A stretch of 64,000 bases of DNA from Winogradskyella immobilis (GTDB lineage: Bacteria > Bacteroidota > Bacteroidia > Flavobacteriales > Flavobacteriaceae): NCBI RefSeq assembly GCF_021887715.1, contig NZ_JAIQXX010000004.1, positions 124,001 through 188,000 of the forward strand. The letters are read 5' to 3'. The position numbers and the translations under genes are program-made. Of this stretch, positions 50,555 through 59,326 are shown in pieces (the first letter of the stretch is position 1; each line of letters opens with the position of its first letter). The notes below the pieces were generated by a model that was given only the letters and a program-made list of their open reading frames with translations, made no database searches and had not been told where the DNA came from.

Positions 50555-53095
50555 ATGATGAACAAGATTCAACATTACGTCCAAGGAAAATGGACAACAG
50601 GAAAAGAAGAAGGAACACCAATTCTAGATGCTGTAACTGGTGAAGCATTCACAAGTATCGCTATCGAAGGATTAGATATTCCAGAAATTCTTCAATATGG
50701 AAGAACAAAAGGAGGCGAAGTACTTCGCAAAATGACTTTTCAAGAGCGTGGTAATATGCTCAAAAAATTGGCATTGTATCTCACAAAAAGAAAAGATGCT
50801 TTTTATGAATTGAGTTATAGAACTGGAGCTACTAAAGTGGATAGTTGGATTGATATTGAAGGTGGTTTTGGTAATCTTTTTGCAAATGCGTCTTTACGAA
50901 AATTGTTTCCGAATCAATCGTATCATGTAGAAGGTGATGCCATCGATTTGTCAAGAGGGGGTCGTTTTATGGCACATCATATTATGGTGCCTAAAAAAGG
51001 AGTGGCAGTACATATAAATGCTTTTAACTTCCCAGTTTGGGGAATGCTTGAAAAATGTGCGGTCAATTGGATGGCAGGAATGCCTGCTGTAGTTTTACCA
51101 GCACCTTCTTCATCCTATTTAGCAGAGGCTGTTGCCAAAGAAATTATCGATTCTGGTATTTTACCAGAAGGAGCACTTCAAATTATAAACGGAACCGTAA
51201 AAACAATATTAGATACCGTAGAATCTCAAGATGTGGTCACCTTTACAGGGTCTGCTTCAACTGGGCGTTTATTAAAAGCGCATCAAAGATTAATACAAGA
51301 AGCTGTACCATTTACGATGGAAGCTGATTCCTTAAATGCATCTATTTTAGGTGAAGATGCTGTTCCTGGCACACCAGAATTTGATTTATTTATTAAAGAG
51401 GTCAGAAAAGAAATGACCGTTAAAGCTGGTCAAAAATGTACTGCTATTCGTAGAATCATTGTGCCAGAAAAATTGGTTGAAGATGTTCAAATTCAATTAG
51501 GCAAAGCATTAGACAAAGTAACCATTGGTGACCCAAGACTAAAAGAAGTACGAATGGGTTCTTTAGTGAGTCAACAACAAGTGCAGGCAGTAAGAGATTC
51601 TGTAAACGATTTAGCTAAAGAAGCGCAAATTGTTTATGGTAATTTAGATACAATAGAAACTATCGGTGCTGATGCAGAAAAAGGCGCTTTTATAAGTCCG
51701 ATTTTACTAAGAGCTGACCATCCTTTTGAAAATACAGTTATTCACGAACGTGAAGCATTCGGTCCAGTAAGCACCATAATGCCTTATAAAAATTTAGACG
51801 GAGCCATTACATTAGCACAAATGGGTAAAGGCTCACTAGTGTCTTCTATTGCTACTAATGATGATAAAATTGCAACCGATTATGTCGTAAATGCTGCGTC
51901 TCATCATGGGCGAATACTAGTACTTAATAGAGAAAGTGCTAAACAAAGCACTGGCCATGGTTCACCTTTACCATATTTGGTACATGGAGGTCCAGGGCGC
52001 GCTGGTGGAGGTGAAGAAATGGGTGGCATGCGTGGTATAAAACATTATTTGCAGCGTACGGCAATTCAAGGTTCGCCAACTACTATTACTGCAATTACAG
52101 GTATTTACCAACAGAATGCAAAATATAAGGAAGCAGAACAGCATCCATTCAAATACCATTGGGAAGACATTGAAACTGGGATGTCAATGAAAACCCATAA
52201 ACGTACTTTAACAGATACAGATATACAGAATTTTGCCAATTTAACTTGGGACCATTTCTACGCACATACAGACATCACATCTTTAGATGGAAGCATTTTT
52301 GAAAAGCGAACTGCGCATGGTTATTTTATTATATCTGCAGCGGCAGGATTATTTGTCTACCCAAACAAAGGTCCAGTTGCGGCGAATTACGGTTTAGATA
52401 GTATTAGATTCTTAAGACCATTGTATCATAACGATACGATTTATGTACGATTAACTTGTAAAGAAAAAGTGGACCGTGATGTAGCTTCGGCAGAGCATCC
52501 AAGCGGAATTGTAAAATGGCATGTTGAGGTGTTTGATGCTAATTTTGAAAATAGACCTGAAAGTCAAAAAACAGATAAAGATAGTCCGCTAGTTGCAGTT
52601 GCTACCATTTTAACAATGGTTCAAAAGAAACAAGAAACATTTGTTGAAATGACTGATGAAAAGATTAATGAATGTCTATCAAAACTCACTGAAAATAGCA
52701 AAGCAAATTGGGGAATGATGACGCCGCAACATATGATTGAACATTTGGAGTATACTTATAAAATTGCTTCAGGAGAAATTCAAGATTTTGAGATTGCAAC
52801 ACCAGAGAAGATTTTAGAAAAGGTAAAAAATAGCCTTTGGAACTATGAGCCTTTTCCTAAAAACAGTCAATTTCCATTACTAGAAAAAGATAAATTAGAC
52901 GATTTAAAACATAAAGATTTAGCAACAGCAATTGAGAAGTTTAAAGCACAAAGAAATTTATATGTAGACTATTTTAAAGAAAATCCAGATGCTATTTTAA
53001 AGAATATGGTATTTGGTGAATTAAATAAATACGAGTGGTATTTATTAGAGCGCAAGCATTTGAATCATCATTTTGAGCAATTTGAATTAATATAA
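50555..53095 (+). CDS. paaZ: PaaZ oxepin-CoA hydrolase / semialdehyde dehydrogenase with extra DinB-like (DUF1569) C-terminal domain
   Basis: Opens the oxepin-CoA ring and oxidises the resulting aldehyde. Residues 1-515 are an aldehyde dehydrogenase with Glu 256 and Cys 295 at the same positions as the studied PaaZ. Residues 530-686 are a MaoC-like hydratase with Asp 566 and His 571 (WDHFYAH). Residues about 690-846 are extra: WGMMTPQHMIEHLEYTYKIA and a terminal ERKHLNHHFEQF resemble DUF1569/DinB domains. E. coli PaaZ ends near 681, so this is a three-domain form. The role of the extra domain is unknown. Confidence 0.93.
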   Translation: MMNKIQHYVQGKWTTGKEEGTPILDAVTGEAFTSIAIEGLDIPEILQYGRTKGGEVLRKMTFQERGNMLKKLALYLTKRKDAFYELSYRTGATKVDSWIDIEGGFGNLFANASLRKLFPNQSYHVEGDAIDLSRGGRFMAHHIMVPKKGVAVHINAFNFPVWGMLEKCAVNWMAGMPAVVLPAPSSSYLAEAVAKEIIDSGILPEGALQIINGTVKTILDTVESQDVVTFTGSASTGRLLKAHQRLIQEAVPFTMEADSLNASILGEDAVPGTPEFDLFIKEVRKEMTVKAGQKCTAIRRIIVPEKLVEDVQIQLGKALDKVTIGDPRLKEVRMGSLVSQQQVQAVRDSVNDLAKEAQIVYGNLDTIETIGADAEKGAFISPILLRADHPFENTVIHEREAFGPVSTIMPYKNLDGAITLAQMGKGSLVSSIATNDDKIATDYVVNAASHHGRILVLNRESAKQSTGHGSPLPYLVHGGPGRAGGGEEMGGMRGIKHYLQRTAIQGSPTTITAITGIYQQNAKYKEAEQHPFKYHWEDIETGMSMKTHKRTLTDTDIQNFANLTWDHFYAHTDITSLDGSIFEKRTAHGYFIISAAAGLFVYPNKGPVAANYGLDSIRFLRPLYHNDTIYVRLTCKEKVDRDVASAEHPSGIVKWHVEVFDANFENRPESQKTDKDSPLVAVATILTMVQKKQETFVEMTDEKINECLSKLTENSKANWGMMTPQHMIEHLEYTYKIASGEIQDFEIATPEKILEKVKNSLWNYEPFPKNSQFPLLEKDKLDDLKHKDLATAIEKFKAQRNLYVDYFKENPDAILKNMVFGELNKYEWYLLERKHLNHHFEQFELI

Positions 53096-53096
53096 C

Positions 53097-53849
53097 ATGA
53101 CACAACCATACGTAAAACAAACCTTAGAAAACGAAGTAGGATACATCGAATTTTTTCATCCTGCTCATAATTCGCTACCAGGAAATGTGTTAGCTGAATT
53201 AGCACAAACAATTACTGATGCAGGACAAAACGATGCTATTAAAGTGATTGTATTAAAAAGCGGTGGAGATCGTACATTTTGTGCTGGAGCAAGTTTTAAA
53301 GAGTTGATTAATATTAATGATGCGGCAACTGGAAAAGTGTTCTTTTCAGGATTTGCCAATGTAATAAATGCCATGCGAAAATGTCCGAAGTTTATCATCG
53401 GTCGTATCCAAGGTAAAACCGTGGGTGGTGGCGTAGGTCTTGCAGCTTCAACAGATTATTGTATGGCAACAAAATTTGCAGCCATTAAATTAAGCGAACT
53501 TAACATAGGCATTGGACCTTTTGTGGTTGGACCAGCAATTGAGCGCAAAATGGGATTAAGTGCGATGTCACAAATAGCTATTGATGCAAACTCATTTTAT
53601 CCACCAGAATGGGCAAAACAAAAAGGCTTATTCACGCATGTTTATGAAAGTACAGAAGCGCTAGATGAAGCGGTAAAAGCAACAGCAGAACATTTGTGTA
53701 CTTACAATACAGAAGCTATGTTAGAAATGAAAAAGGTGTTTTGGAAAGGTACAGACGATTGGGATGAGTTATTAGCAGAACGTGCTGCAACTAGCGGTCG
53801 ATTAGTGCTGTCTGAGTTTACAAAAGAGAAATTGAAAGGATTTAAATAA
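53097..53849 (+). CDS. paaF: Enoyl-CoA hydratase, probable 2,3-dehydroadipyl-CoA hydratase PaaF
   Basis: Crotonase-fold protein of 250 residues. The oxyanion loops are TFCAGASFKEL and IQGKTVGGGVGLAASTDYC; the active-site region reads KLSELNIGIGPFVVGPAIERKMG. It starts one base after paaZ, so it is co-transcribed. PaaF is assigned by elimination (paaG is the other crotonase). The phenylalanine and valine after GIGP are unusual against the common GLxPGxGG. Confidence 0.82.
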   Translation: MTQPYVKQTLENEVGYIEFFHPAHNSLPGNVLAELAQTITDAGQNDAIKVIVLKSGGDRTFCAGASFKELININDAATGKVFFSGFANVINAMRKCPKFIIGRIQGKTVGGGVGLAASTDYCMATKFAAIKLSELNIGIGPFVVGPAIERKMGLSAMSQIAIDANSFYPPEWAKQKGLFTHVYESTEALDEAVKATAEHLCTYNTEAMLEMKKVFWKGTDDWDELLAERAATSGRLVLSEFTKEKLKGFK

Positions 53850-53933
53850 TTATCGATTGAAGAATGTCGATTGGAGATTTTGGAAGTATGAGTGAGAAAT
53901 TCGAAAATCAATAATCCTTAATCAACAATCTTA
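53850..53933 (+). repeat. paa palindromic repeat copy 7
   Basis: Left TTATCGATTGAAGAATGTCGATTGGAG, right AAAATCAATAATCCTTAATCAACAATC. Fills the paaF-paaY gap; the last copy of the family in the window. Confidence 0.78.
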
Positions 53934-53943
53934 AATAAATAAT

Positions 53944-54540
53944 ATGATATATAGCTTTAAAGGATATACACCAGTAGTACACGAAACGAGTTTCGTACAT
54001 CCTTTGGCTGCCGTAACTGGTAATGTCATTATTGGTAAAAACTGTTATATAGGTCCTGGAGCTGCCATTCGTGGTGATTGGGGACAAATTATTTTAGAAG
54101 ACGGTGTTAATGTTCAGGAGAATTGTACAGTACATATGTTTCCAGGGAAATCGATAACTCTAAAAGAGAGTGCTCACGTTGGGCATGGTGCCATAATACA
54201 CGGTGCTAATTTAGGTCGAAATTGTCTCATTGGTATGAACACAGTGATTATGGATGATGCCGAAATTGGTGACGAATGTATTGTAGGTGCAATGGCATTT
54301 GTAAAAGCAGAAACTAAAATTCCAAAGCGAAGTTTAGTAGTTGGTAATCCCGCTAAAGTGATTAAAGAAGTGAGTGATGAAATGATTGCTTGGAAAACAA
54401 AAGGAACACAATTGTATCAGCAATTACCTGCCGACTGCCACGAAAGTTTAAAAGAAGTAGAACCTTTGAGAGACGTACCCGATAATATGAAATTGCAAGA
54501 TAGTATGTATGATACGTTACGTGATTTTATGAAAAAATAG
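53944..54540 (+). CDS. paaY: Gamma-carbonic-anhydrase-like hexapeptide protein PaaY
   Basis: A 198-residue left-handed beta-helix protein with hexapeptide repeats (VIIGKNCYIGPGAAIRGDWG, VNVQENCTVHMF, HVGHGAIIHGANLGRN). His residues of the gamma-carbonic anhydrase metal site are visible in TVHMF and HVGHG. PaaY is a thioesterase-like helper that protects the pathway from inhibitory CoA esters. Last gene of the paa cluster. Confidence 0.9.
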   Translation: MIYSFKGYTPVVHETSFVHPLAAVTGNVIIGKNCYIGPGAAIRGDWGQIILEDGVNVQENCTVHMFPGKSITLKESAHVGHGAIIHGANLGRNCLIGMNTVIMDDAEIGDECIVGAMAFVKAETKIPKRSLVVGNPAKVIKEVSDEMIAWKTKGTQLYQQLPADCHESLKEVEPLRDVPDNMKLQDSMYDTLRDFMKK

Positions 54541-54544
54541 AATT

Positions 54545-54610
54545 GTTATTCCGAGGGAAATGAGGAATCTCATAAAGAGATTCTCACATCATTTCATTTC
54601 TCGTAATGAC
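54545..54610 (+). repeat. GTCATTC-family palindrome before the E2 gene
   Basis: GTTATTCCGAGGGAAATGAGGAATCTC mirrors GAGATTCTCACATCATTTCATTTC ... GTAATGAC. Fills most of the paaY-E2 gap. Confidence 0.8.
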
Positions 54611-54627
54611 AAATAGAAAAATTAAAA

Positions 54628-55950
54628 ATGTCAAAAGTTGAATTAAAAATGCCCAAAATGGGCGAGAGTATTACAGAAGGAACTATTATCAATTGGTTGA
54701 TTAATGAGGGTGATAGCTATGAAGAAGGCGATATTATCCTTGAAGTAGCAACCGATAAAGTAGATAATGAAGTTCCAGCTACTGAAGATGGAATATTGGT
54801 AAAAATACTATTTCAAGCAAAAGATGTTGTACCAGTTGGAGAAGTGATTGCAATCCTTGAAGTTTCAGAAGAAACTAAATCAACCAAGCCTAAAACAGAT
54901 GTCACGTCGAGTACGGTCACTGAGCAAAGTCGAAGTGCAGTCGAGCCTTCACAAAAGAAAAAAGAAATCAAAAAACCTAAACAGGTAAAACCAGTTTCAA
55001 ATTCATTTTCCGTTTCAAATTCTAATACCTTCTTTTCACCACTAATTATTTCTATAGCAAAAGACCATCATATTAGTTTTGAGGAATTGGCACGTATTCC
55101 TGCTACTGGAAATGAAGGGAGATTACGTAAAAGTGACGTATTTCATTATATAGAAGAAGGAAGACCATTTAAATTTGCTCAACCTGTTGCAGAACCAGAC
55201 CCAACTGCATATCGTATACCACAATTAAATTTAGATAAAGGTAAAGGCAAGATCATTAAAATGGACCGTATGCGCCAAATGATTGCAGACCATATGGTGT
55301 ATTCAAAGCATACATCACCGCACGTCACGGCATATGTTGAAGCAGATTTAACCAATATGGTAAATTGGCGAAATGCAAATAAAAAAGCGTTTCAAGATAA
55401 ATATGGAGAACGTTTAACTTTTACACCTTTATTTGTTGAAGCAGTAGCGAAAGCGGTTAAAGATTTTCCTAATATCAATGCCTCGGTTGATGACACTAAT
55501 ATTATCGTAAAGGAAGATATTAATATAGGTATGGCGACAGCTTTACCTAGTGGAAACCTTATTGTTCCAGTAGTAAAAAATGCCGATACTAAAGATTTAA
55601 AAGCTTTAGCAGAAAATGTAAATGAGTTAGCTGGAAAAGCACGAGAAAATAAATTAAGCGGAGACGATATTCAAGGGAGTACATTCACAATATCTAATGT
55701 AGGAACATTTGGAAGTTTAATGGGAACACCAATTATCAATCAACCAGAAGTCGCGATATTAGCTTTAGGGATTATTAAAAAACGCGCAGAAGTGATTGAG
55801 AAACCTGAAGGTGATACTATAGAAATTCGAAGTATGATGTACTTGTCTTTGTCATTCGATCACCGTGTCGTCGATGGCTTTTTAGGAGGTAGTTTCCTAA
55901 AACGTGTTGCAGATTATTTTGAAGAGTTTGATGTGAATAGAAGTATATAA
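54628..55950 (+). CDS. Branched-chain 2-oxo acid dehydrogenase E2 (dihydrolipoyl acyltransferase)
   Basis: Transacylase core of a branched-chain keto acid dehydrogenase. Residues 1-80 form a lipoyl domain (EVATDKVDNEVPA, lipoyl Lys in TDKVD). Residues about 135-175 form an E1/E3-binding domain (ARIPATGNEGRLRKSDV). The catalytic domain ends in SLSFDHRVVDGFLGG (His and Asp of the active site). The linker at residues 92-106 (VTSSTVTEQSRSAVE) is translated from a GTCACGTCGAG-type repeat fragment. With ilvE and the fused E1 downstream, a branched-chain substrate is likely. Confidence 0.9.
   Translation: MSKVELKMPKMGESITEGTIINWLINEGDSYEEGDIILEVATDKVDNEVPATEDGILVKILFQAKDVVPVGEVIAILEVSEETKSTKPKTDVTSSTVTEQSRSAVEPSQKKKEIKKPKQVKPVSNSFSVSNSNTFFSPLIISIAKDHHISFEELARIPATGNEGRLRKSDVFHYIEEGRPFKFAQPVAEPDPTAYRIPQLNLDKGKGKIIKMDRMRQMIADHMVYSKHTSPHVTAYVEADLTNMVNWRNANKKAFQDKYGERLTFTPLFVEAVAKAVKDFPNINASVDDTNIIVKEDINIGMATALPSGNLIVPVVKNADTKDLKALAENVNELAGKARENKLSGDDIQGSTFTISNVGTFGSLMGTPIINQPEVAILALGIIKKRAEVIEKPEGDTIEIRSMMYLSLSFDHRVVDGFLGGSFLKRVADYFEEFDVNRSI
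54901..54945 (+). repeat. Repeat fragment inside the E2 linker
   Basis: GTCACGTCGAGTACGGTCAC then GAGCAAAGTCGAAGTGCAGTCGAG, of the same family as the intergenic copies, translated in frame within the flexible linker between two domains. Confidence 0.65.
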
Positions 55951-55958
55951 ATTAGACT

Positions 55959-56022
55959 GTCATTCAGAGCGAAGTGAAGAATCTCTCGAAGAGATTGCGA
56001 CGTCCTTCGTCCTCGCAATGAC
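55959..56022 (+). repeat. GTCATTC-family palindrome between E2 and ilvE
   Basis: GTCATTCAGAGCGAAGTGAAG on the left; CGTCCTCGCAATGAC on the right, with CTCTCGAAGAG at the centre. Closely matches the argF'-argB copy on the left side. Confidence 0.85.
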
Positions 56023-56037
56023 AAAAACAAAAATATT

Positions 56038-57096
56038 ATGAGTTACAATATCAATATAACAAAAATCGAAAAATCAAAAGTATCAGATTTAGATTTTAAT
56101 AACATCCCATTAGGAACAACATTCACAGACCATATGTTTATCTGTGATTATGATAATGGACAATGGGGCAACCCTAGGATAGAGCCTCTAGAAACAATTC
56201 CAACACATCCTGCAGCAATGGCATTGCATTATGGTCAAGCTATTTTTGAAGGAATGAAGGCTACTGTAGATAAAGATGGAAACCCTATGTTATTCAGAGC
56301 TAATAAAAATGCAGCACGATTAAATACAAGTGCAGACCGAATGGGAATGCCTAATTTTCCTGAAGATTTATTTGTAGAAGGCTTAAAACAACTTGTAGAT
56401 ATAGAGCGTAATTGGATACCGCCACAAGAAGGAAGTGCATTATATTTAAGACCATTTATGTATGCTGATGAACCTTTTATTGGTATGCGAGCGGCTACAC
56501 ATTACAAATTTATCATTATTGCGTCACCATCAAATGCTATGTACAGTAATCGCATTAAATTATGGGCAGAAAAGCAATATATAAGAGCAGCAAATGGCGG
56601 AACAGGAGAAGCAAAAGCAGCAGGTAACTACGCCGCCGCCATACGTCCAACAGAATTAGCCAAAGCAAAAGGCTACGATCAGGTATTGTGGTTAGATGCT
56701 AATGAGCATAGATATATTCAAGAAGTAGGGACTATGAATATATTTTTTATGATTGACGGAAAGTTTATAACCCCTAAACGAGATGGATCTATTTTAGACG
56801 GTATCACTAGAATGAGCGTTATAGATGTTCTAAGAGATAAAGGTTATGAGGTCACTGAAACAATGATTACTATAGATGAAATTAAAACCGCATCTCGTAG
56901 TGGAACTTTGCAAGAGGCTTTTGGTACAGGTACGGCCGTTGGTATTGCCTATATTCAAGAGATTGGTTTAGACGGTGAAGTAATACACGTTTCAGATCAA
57001 AGCCCTGTAGCAAATGATGTTAATGACACTTTAAATGCTATAAAAACAGGGAAAGTAGAGGATAAGTTTAACTGGATGACCAAAATTAAAAATTAA
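56038..57096 (+). CDS. ilvE: Branched-chain amino acid aminotransferase
   Basis: Interconverts Val, Leu, Ile and their keto acids (PLP fold type IV, 352 residues). It shows ALHYGQAIFEGMKA near the N-terminus, the PLP lysine region GGTGEAKAAGNYAAAI, and the signature EVGTMNIFFMIDGKFITP with GTGTAVGIAYIQEIG. Its location between E2 and E1 of the keto acid dehydrogenase suggests a catabolic role. Has a repeat in front. Confidence 0.95.
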   Translation: MSYNINITKIEKSKVSDLDFNNIPLGTTFTDHMFICDYDNGQWGNPRIEPLETIPTHPAAMALHYGQAIFEGMKATVDKDGNPMLFRANKNAARLNTSADRMGMPNFPEDLFVEGLKQLVDIERNWIPPQEGSALYLRPFMYADEPFIGMRAATHYKFIIIASPSNAMYSNRIKLWAEKQYIRAANGGTGEAKAAGNYAAAIRPTELAKAKGYDQVLWLDANEHRYIQEVGTMNIFFMIDGKFITPKRDGSILDGITRMSVIDVLRDKGYEVTETMITIDEIKTASRSGTLQEAFGTGTAVGIAYIQEIGLDGEVIHVSDQSPVANDVNDTLNAIKTGKVEDKFNWMTKIKN

Positions 57097-57188
57097 CCTC
57101 TATTAAAGTTTTATAATCATTCTGTTAAATGCAGAATGCTTTCTGAAATATAAAACCTCAAAAATAAGTTTCTGCCTTAGTAGAAATA

Positions 57189-59264
57189 ATGAATATGGAT
57201 AAAAAAATATTAGAAAAAGGATTTTCAAACCTGTGTACAGCAAAAGCACTAACCGAGTTATACGAAGCTAATTTTAAACAAGTTTCAAAATATGTACACG
57301 CCACTTCACGTGGTCACGAAGCAATTCAAACTGCTTTAGGGTTGCAATTATTACCACAAGATTATGCATTTCCTTATTACAGAGATGATGCAATGTTGTT
57401 AGCATTAGGAATGCAACCTTATGATGTAATGTTACAATTGTTAGCAAAAAAAGAAGATCCGTTTTCTGGAGGACGCACCTACTATTCGCATCCAAGTTTA
57501 AAAGATATAGATAAACCAAAAATACCGCATCAATCTTCAGCTACAGGTATGCAAGCTATACCTGCAACAGGTGTAGCAATGGGAATGCAGTATATTGAGA
57601 AACAAGGTTTAAGTAACCCTAATGTCATTCAGAACGATAGTAAAGAATCTCAATTAAATCCAATTTCAGTATGTTCATTAGGCGATGCTTCAGTTACCGA
57701 AGGCGAAATCGCAGAAGCATTTCAAATGGCAGCATTAAAACAGATGCCTATTTTATATTTAGTGCAAGATAATGGTTGGGATATTTCAGCAAATGCAGCA
57801 GAAACAAGAGCGCAAAATGCCTATGAATATGCACAGGGATTTCACGGATTAGAAGCGATTTCTATAGATGGTGCTAATTTTACAGAAAGCTATGAAGCTC
57901 TAGAAAAAGTGATTGCTACCATTCGTAAAGAACGTCGTCCGTTTTTGGTACACGCTAAAGTACCTTTACTAAATCATCATACTTCTGGTGTGCGAATGGA
58001 ATGGTATCGTGACGATTTGGAAGAAGCACGCTCTCGCGATCCATATCCTGTATTAAAAAAACAATTAGAAGACGCTGGGATTTCTTTAAAAGATATTGAA
58101 GCCATAGAAGTTGAAATAAAAGCAAAAGTGCAATCTGATTTTGAACGTGCTTTACAAGCCGAAGATCCACAACCTGAGGATTTATTTACTCACGATTTTG
58201 CACCAACACCAATTACCGAAGAGGTAGGAGAACGTTTTCCTAAACGCGACGAAAAAGTGGTGATGGTAGACTGTGCATTATTTGCTGTAGAAGAATTAAT
58301 GAGAACCCATAAAGAATGTTTAGTCTACGGACAAGATGTTGGTGGACGATTAGGTGGTGTATTTCGCGAAGCTGCAACTTTAGCACAAAAATTTGGAGAT
58401 GACCGTGTATTTAATACACCAATTCAAGAAGCATTTATAGTTGGGTCTACAGTTGGAATGTCTGCAGTAGGTTTAAAACCAATAGTAGAAGTACAGTTTG
58501 CAGATTATATTTGGCCAGGGCTTAATCAATTGTTTACCGAAGTAAGCCGTAGTTGTTATTTATCTAACGGAAAATGGCCTGTGAGTATGATTCTTCGCGT
58601 GCCAATTGGTGCATATGGTAGTGGAGGCCCATATCATTCATCTTCAGTAGAAAGTGTAATAACTAACATTAGAGGTGTTAAAATAGCCTACCCAAGTAAC
58701 GGAGCTGATTTAAAAGGGTTGATGAAAGCAGCCTATTACGATCCTAATCCGGTAGTGATTTTAGAGCACAAAGGCTTGTATTGGTCTAAAGTACCTGGAA
58801 CCAAAGGAGCAACGTCTATAGAGCCTGCAGAAGATTACAGATTACCTTTTGGTAAAGCCAATGTTTTACAAGAAATCTGGAAACAAGAAGATAAAGAAAC
58901 TTTAACTGTTGTAAGTTATGGGATGGGTGTGCATTGGGCAATGAATGCTACAAAGGGAATGAGAGATCAAGTTGAGGTAATAGACCTGCGTACTTTGTTT
59001 CCATTAGATGAAGACACGATTATGAAATCGGTTAAAAAAACAGGAAAGTGTTTGGTAGTTACTGAAGAGCCTACTAATAATAGTTTTGCAAGAGCATTGT
59101 CTGGGCGAATACAAGAAGAATGTTTTAAGTATATAGATGCACCTGTAATGACTATTGGTAGTGAAAATATGCCAGCAATTCCTTTAAACTCTACTTTAGA
59201 ACAAACGATGATACCGTCTACAGAAAAGGTAAGAACAAAGATTGAAGAGATATTGAATTATTAA
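57189..59264 (+). CDS. Branched-chain 2-oxo acid dehydrogenase E1, alpha and beta fused
   Basis: Thiamine diphosphate-dependent decarboxylase. Residues 1-330 are the alpha part (thiamine motif GDASVTEGEIAEAFQMAALKQMPILYLVQDNGW) and residues 340-691 the beta part (ECLVYGQDVGGRLGGVFREA, GAYGSGGPYHSSSVES). In many bacteria these are two proteins. Residues 146-155 (VIQNDSKESQ) are the translation of a GTCATTC-type repeat fragment in a loop just before the thiamine motif. The E3 subunit is not in the window. Confidence 0.93.
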   Translation: MNMDKKILEKGFSNLCTAKALTELYEANFKQVSKYVHATSRGHEAIQTALGLQLLPQDYAFPYYRDDAMLLALGMQPYDVMLQLLAKKEDPFSGGRTYYSHPSLKDIDKPKIPHQSSATGMQAIPATGVAMGMQYIEKQGLSNPNVIQNDSKESQLNPISVCSLGDASVTEGEIAEAFQMAALKQMPILYLVQDNGWDISANAAETRAQNAYEYAQGFHGLEAISIDGANFTESYEALEKVIATIRKERRPFLVHAKVPLLNHHTSGVRMEWYRDDLEEARSRDPYPVLKKQLEDAGISLKDIEAIEVEIKAKVQSDFERALQAEDPQPEDLFTHDFAPTPITEEVGERFPKRDEKVVMVDCALFAVEELMRTHKECLVYGQDVGGRLGGVFREAATLAQKFGDDRVFNTPIQEAFIVGSTVGMSAVGLKPIVEVQFADYIWPGLNQLFTEVSRSCYLSNGKWPVSMILRVPIGAYGSGGPYHSSSVESVITNIRGVKIAYPSNGADLKGLMKAAYYDPNPVVILEHKGLYWSKVPGTKGATSIEPAEDYRLPFGKANVLQEIWKQEDKETLTVVSYGMGVHWAMNATKGMRDQVEVIDLRTLFPLDEDTIMKSVKKTGKCLVVTEEPTNNSFARALSGRIQEECFKYIDAPVMTIGSENMPAIPLNSTLEQTMIPSTEKVRTKIEEILNY
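57624..57651 (+). repeat. Repeat fragment inside the E1 gene
   Basis: GTCATTCAGAACGATAGTAAAGAATCTC matches the left arm of the intergenic palindrome (GTCATTCAGAACAAAGTGAAGAATC at 7299) and keeps the reading frame. Confidence 0.75.
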
Positions 59265-59326
59265 ATAGAGGACTTTGTTTTTTAATACAAAGATTTCAGT
59301 AAATTTATCTGCTAAAAGCTATATTG

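Noticed and set aside
40679-53933. CRISPR-like array from regularly recurring repeats
   Set aside because: The copies are palindromic, lie between protein genes kilobases apart and have no spacers or cas genes.
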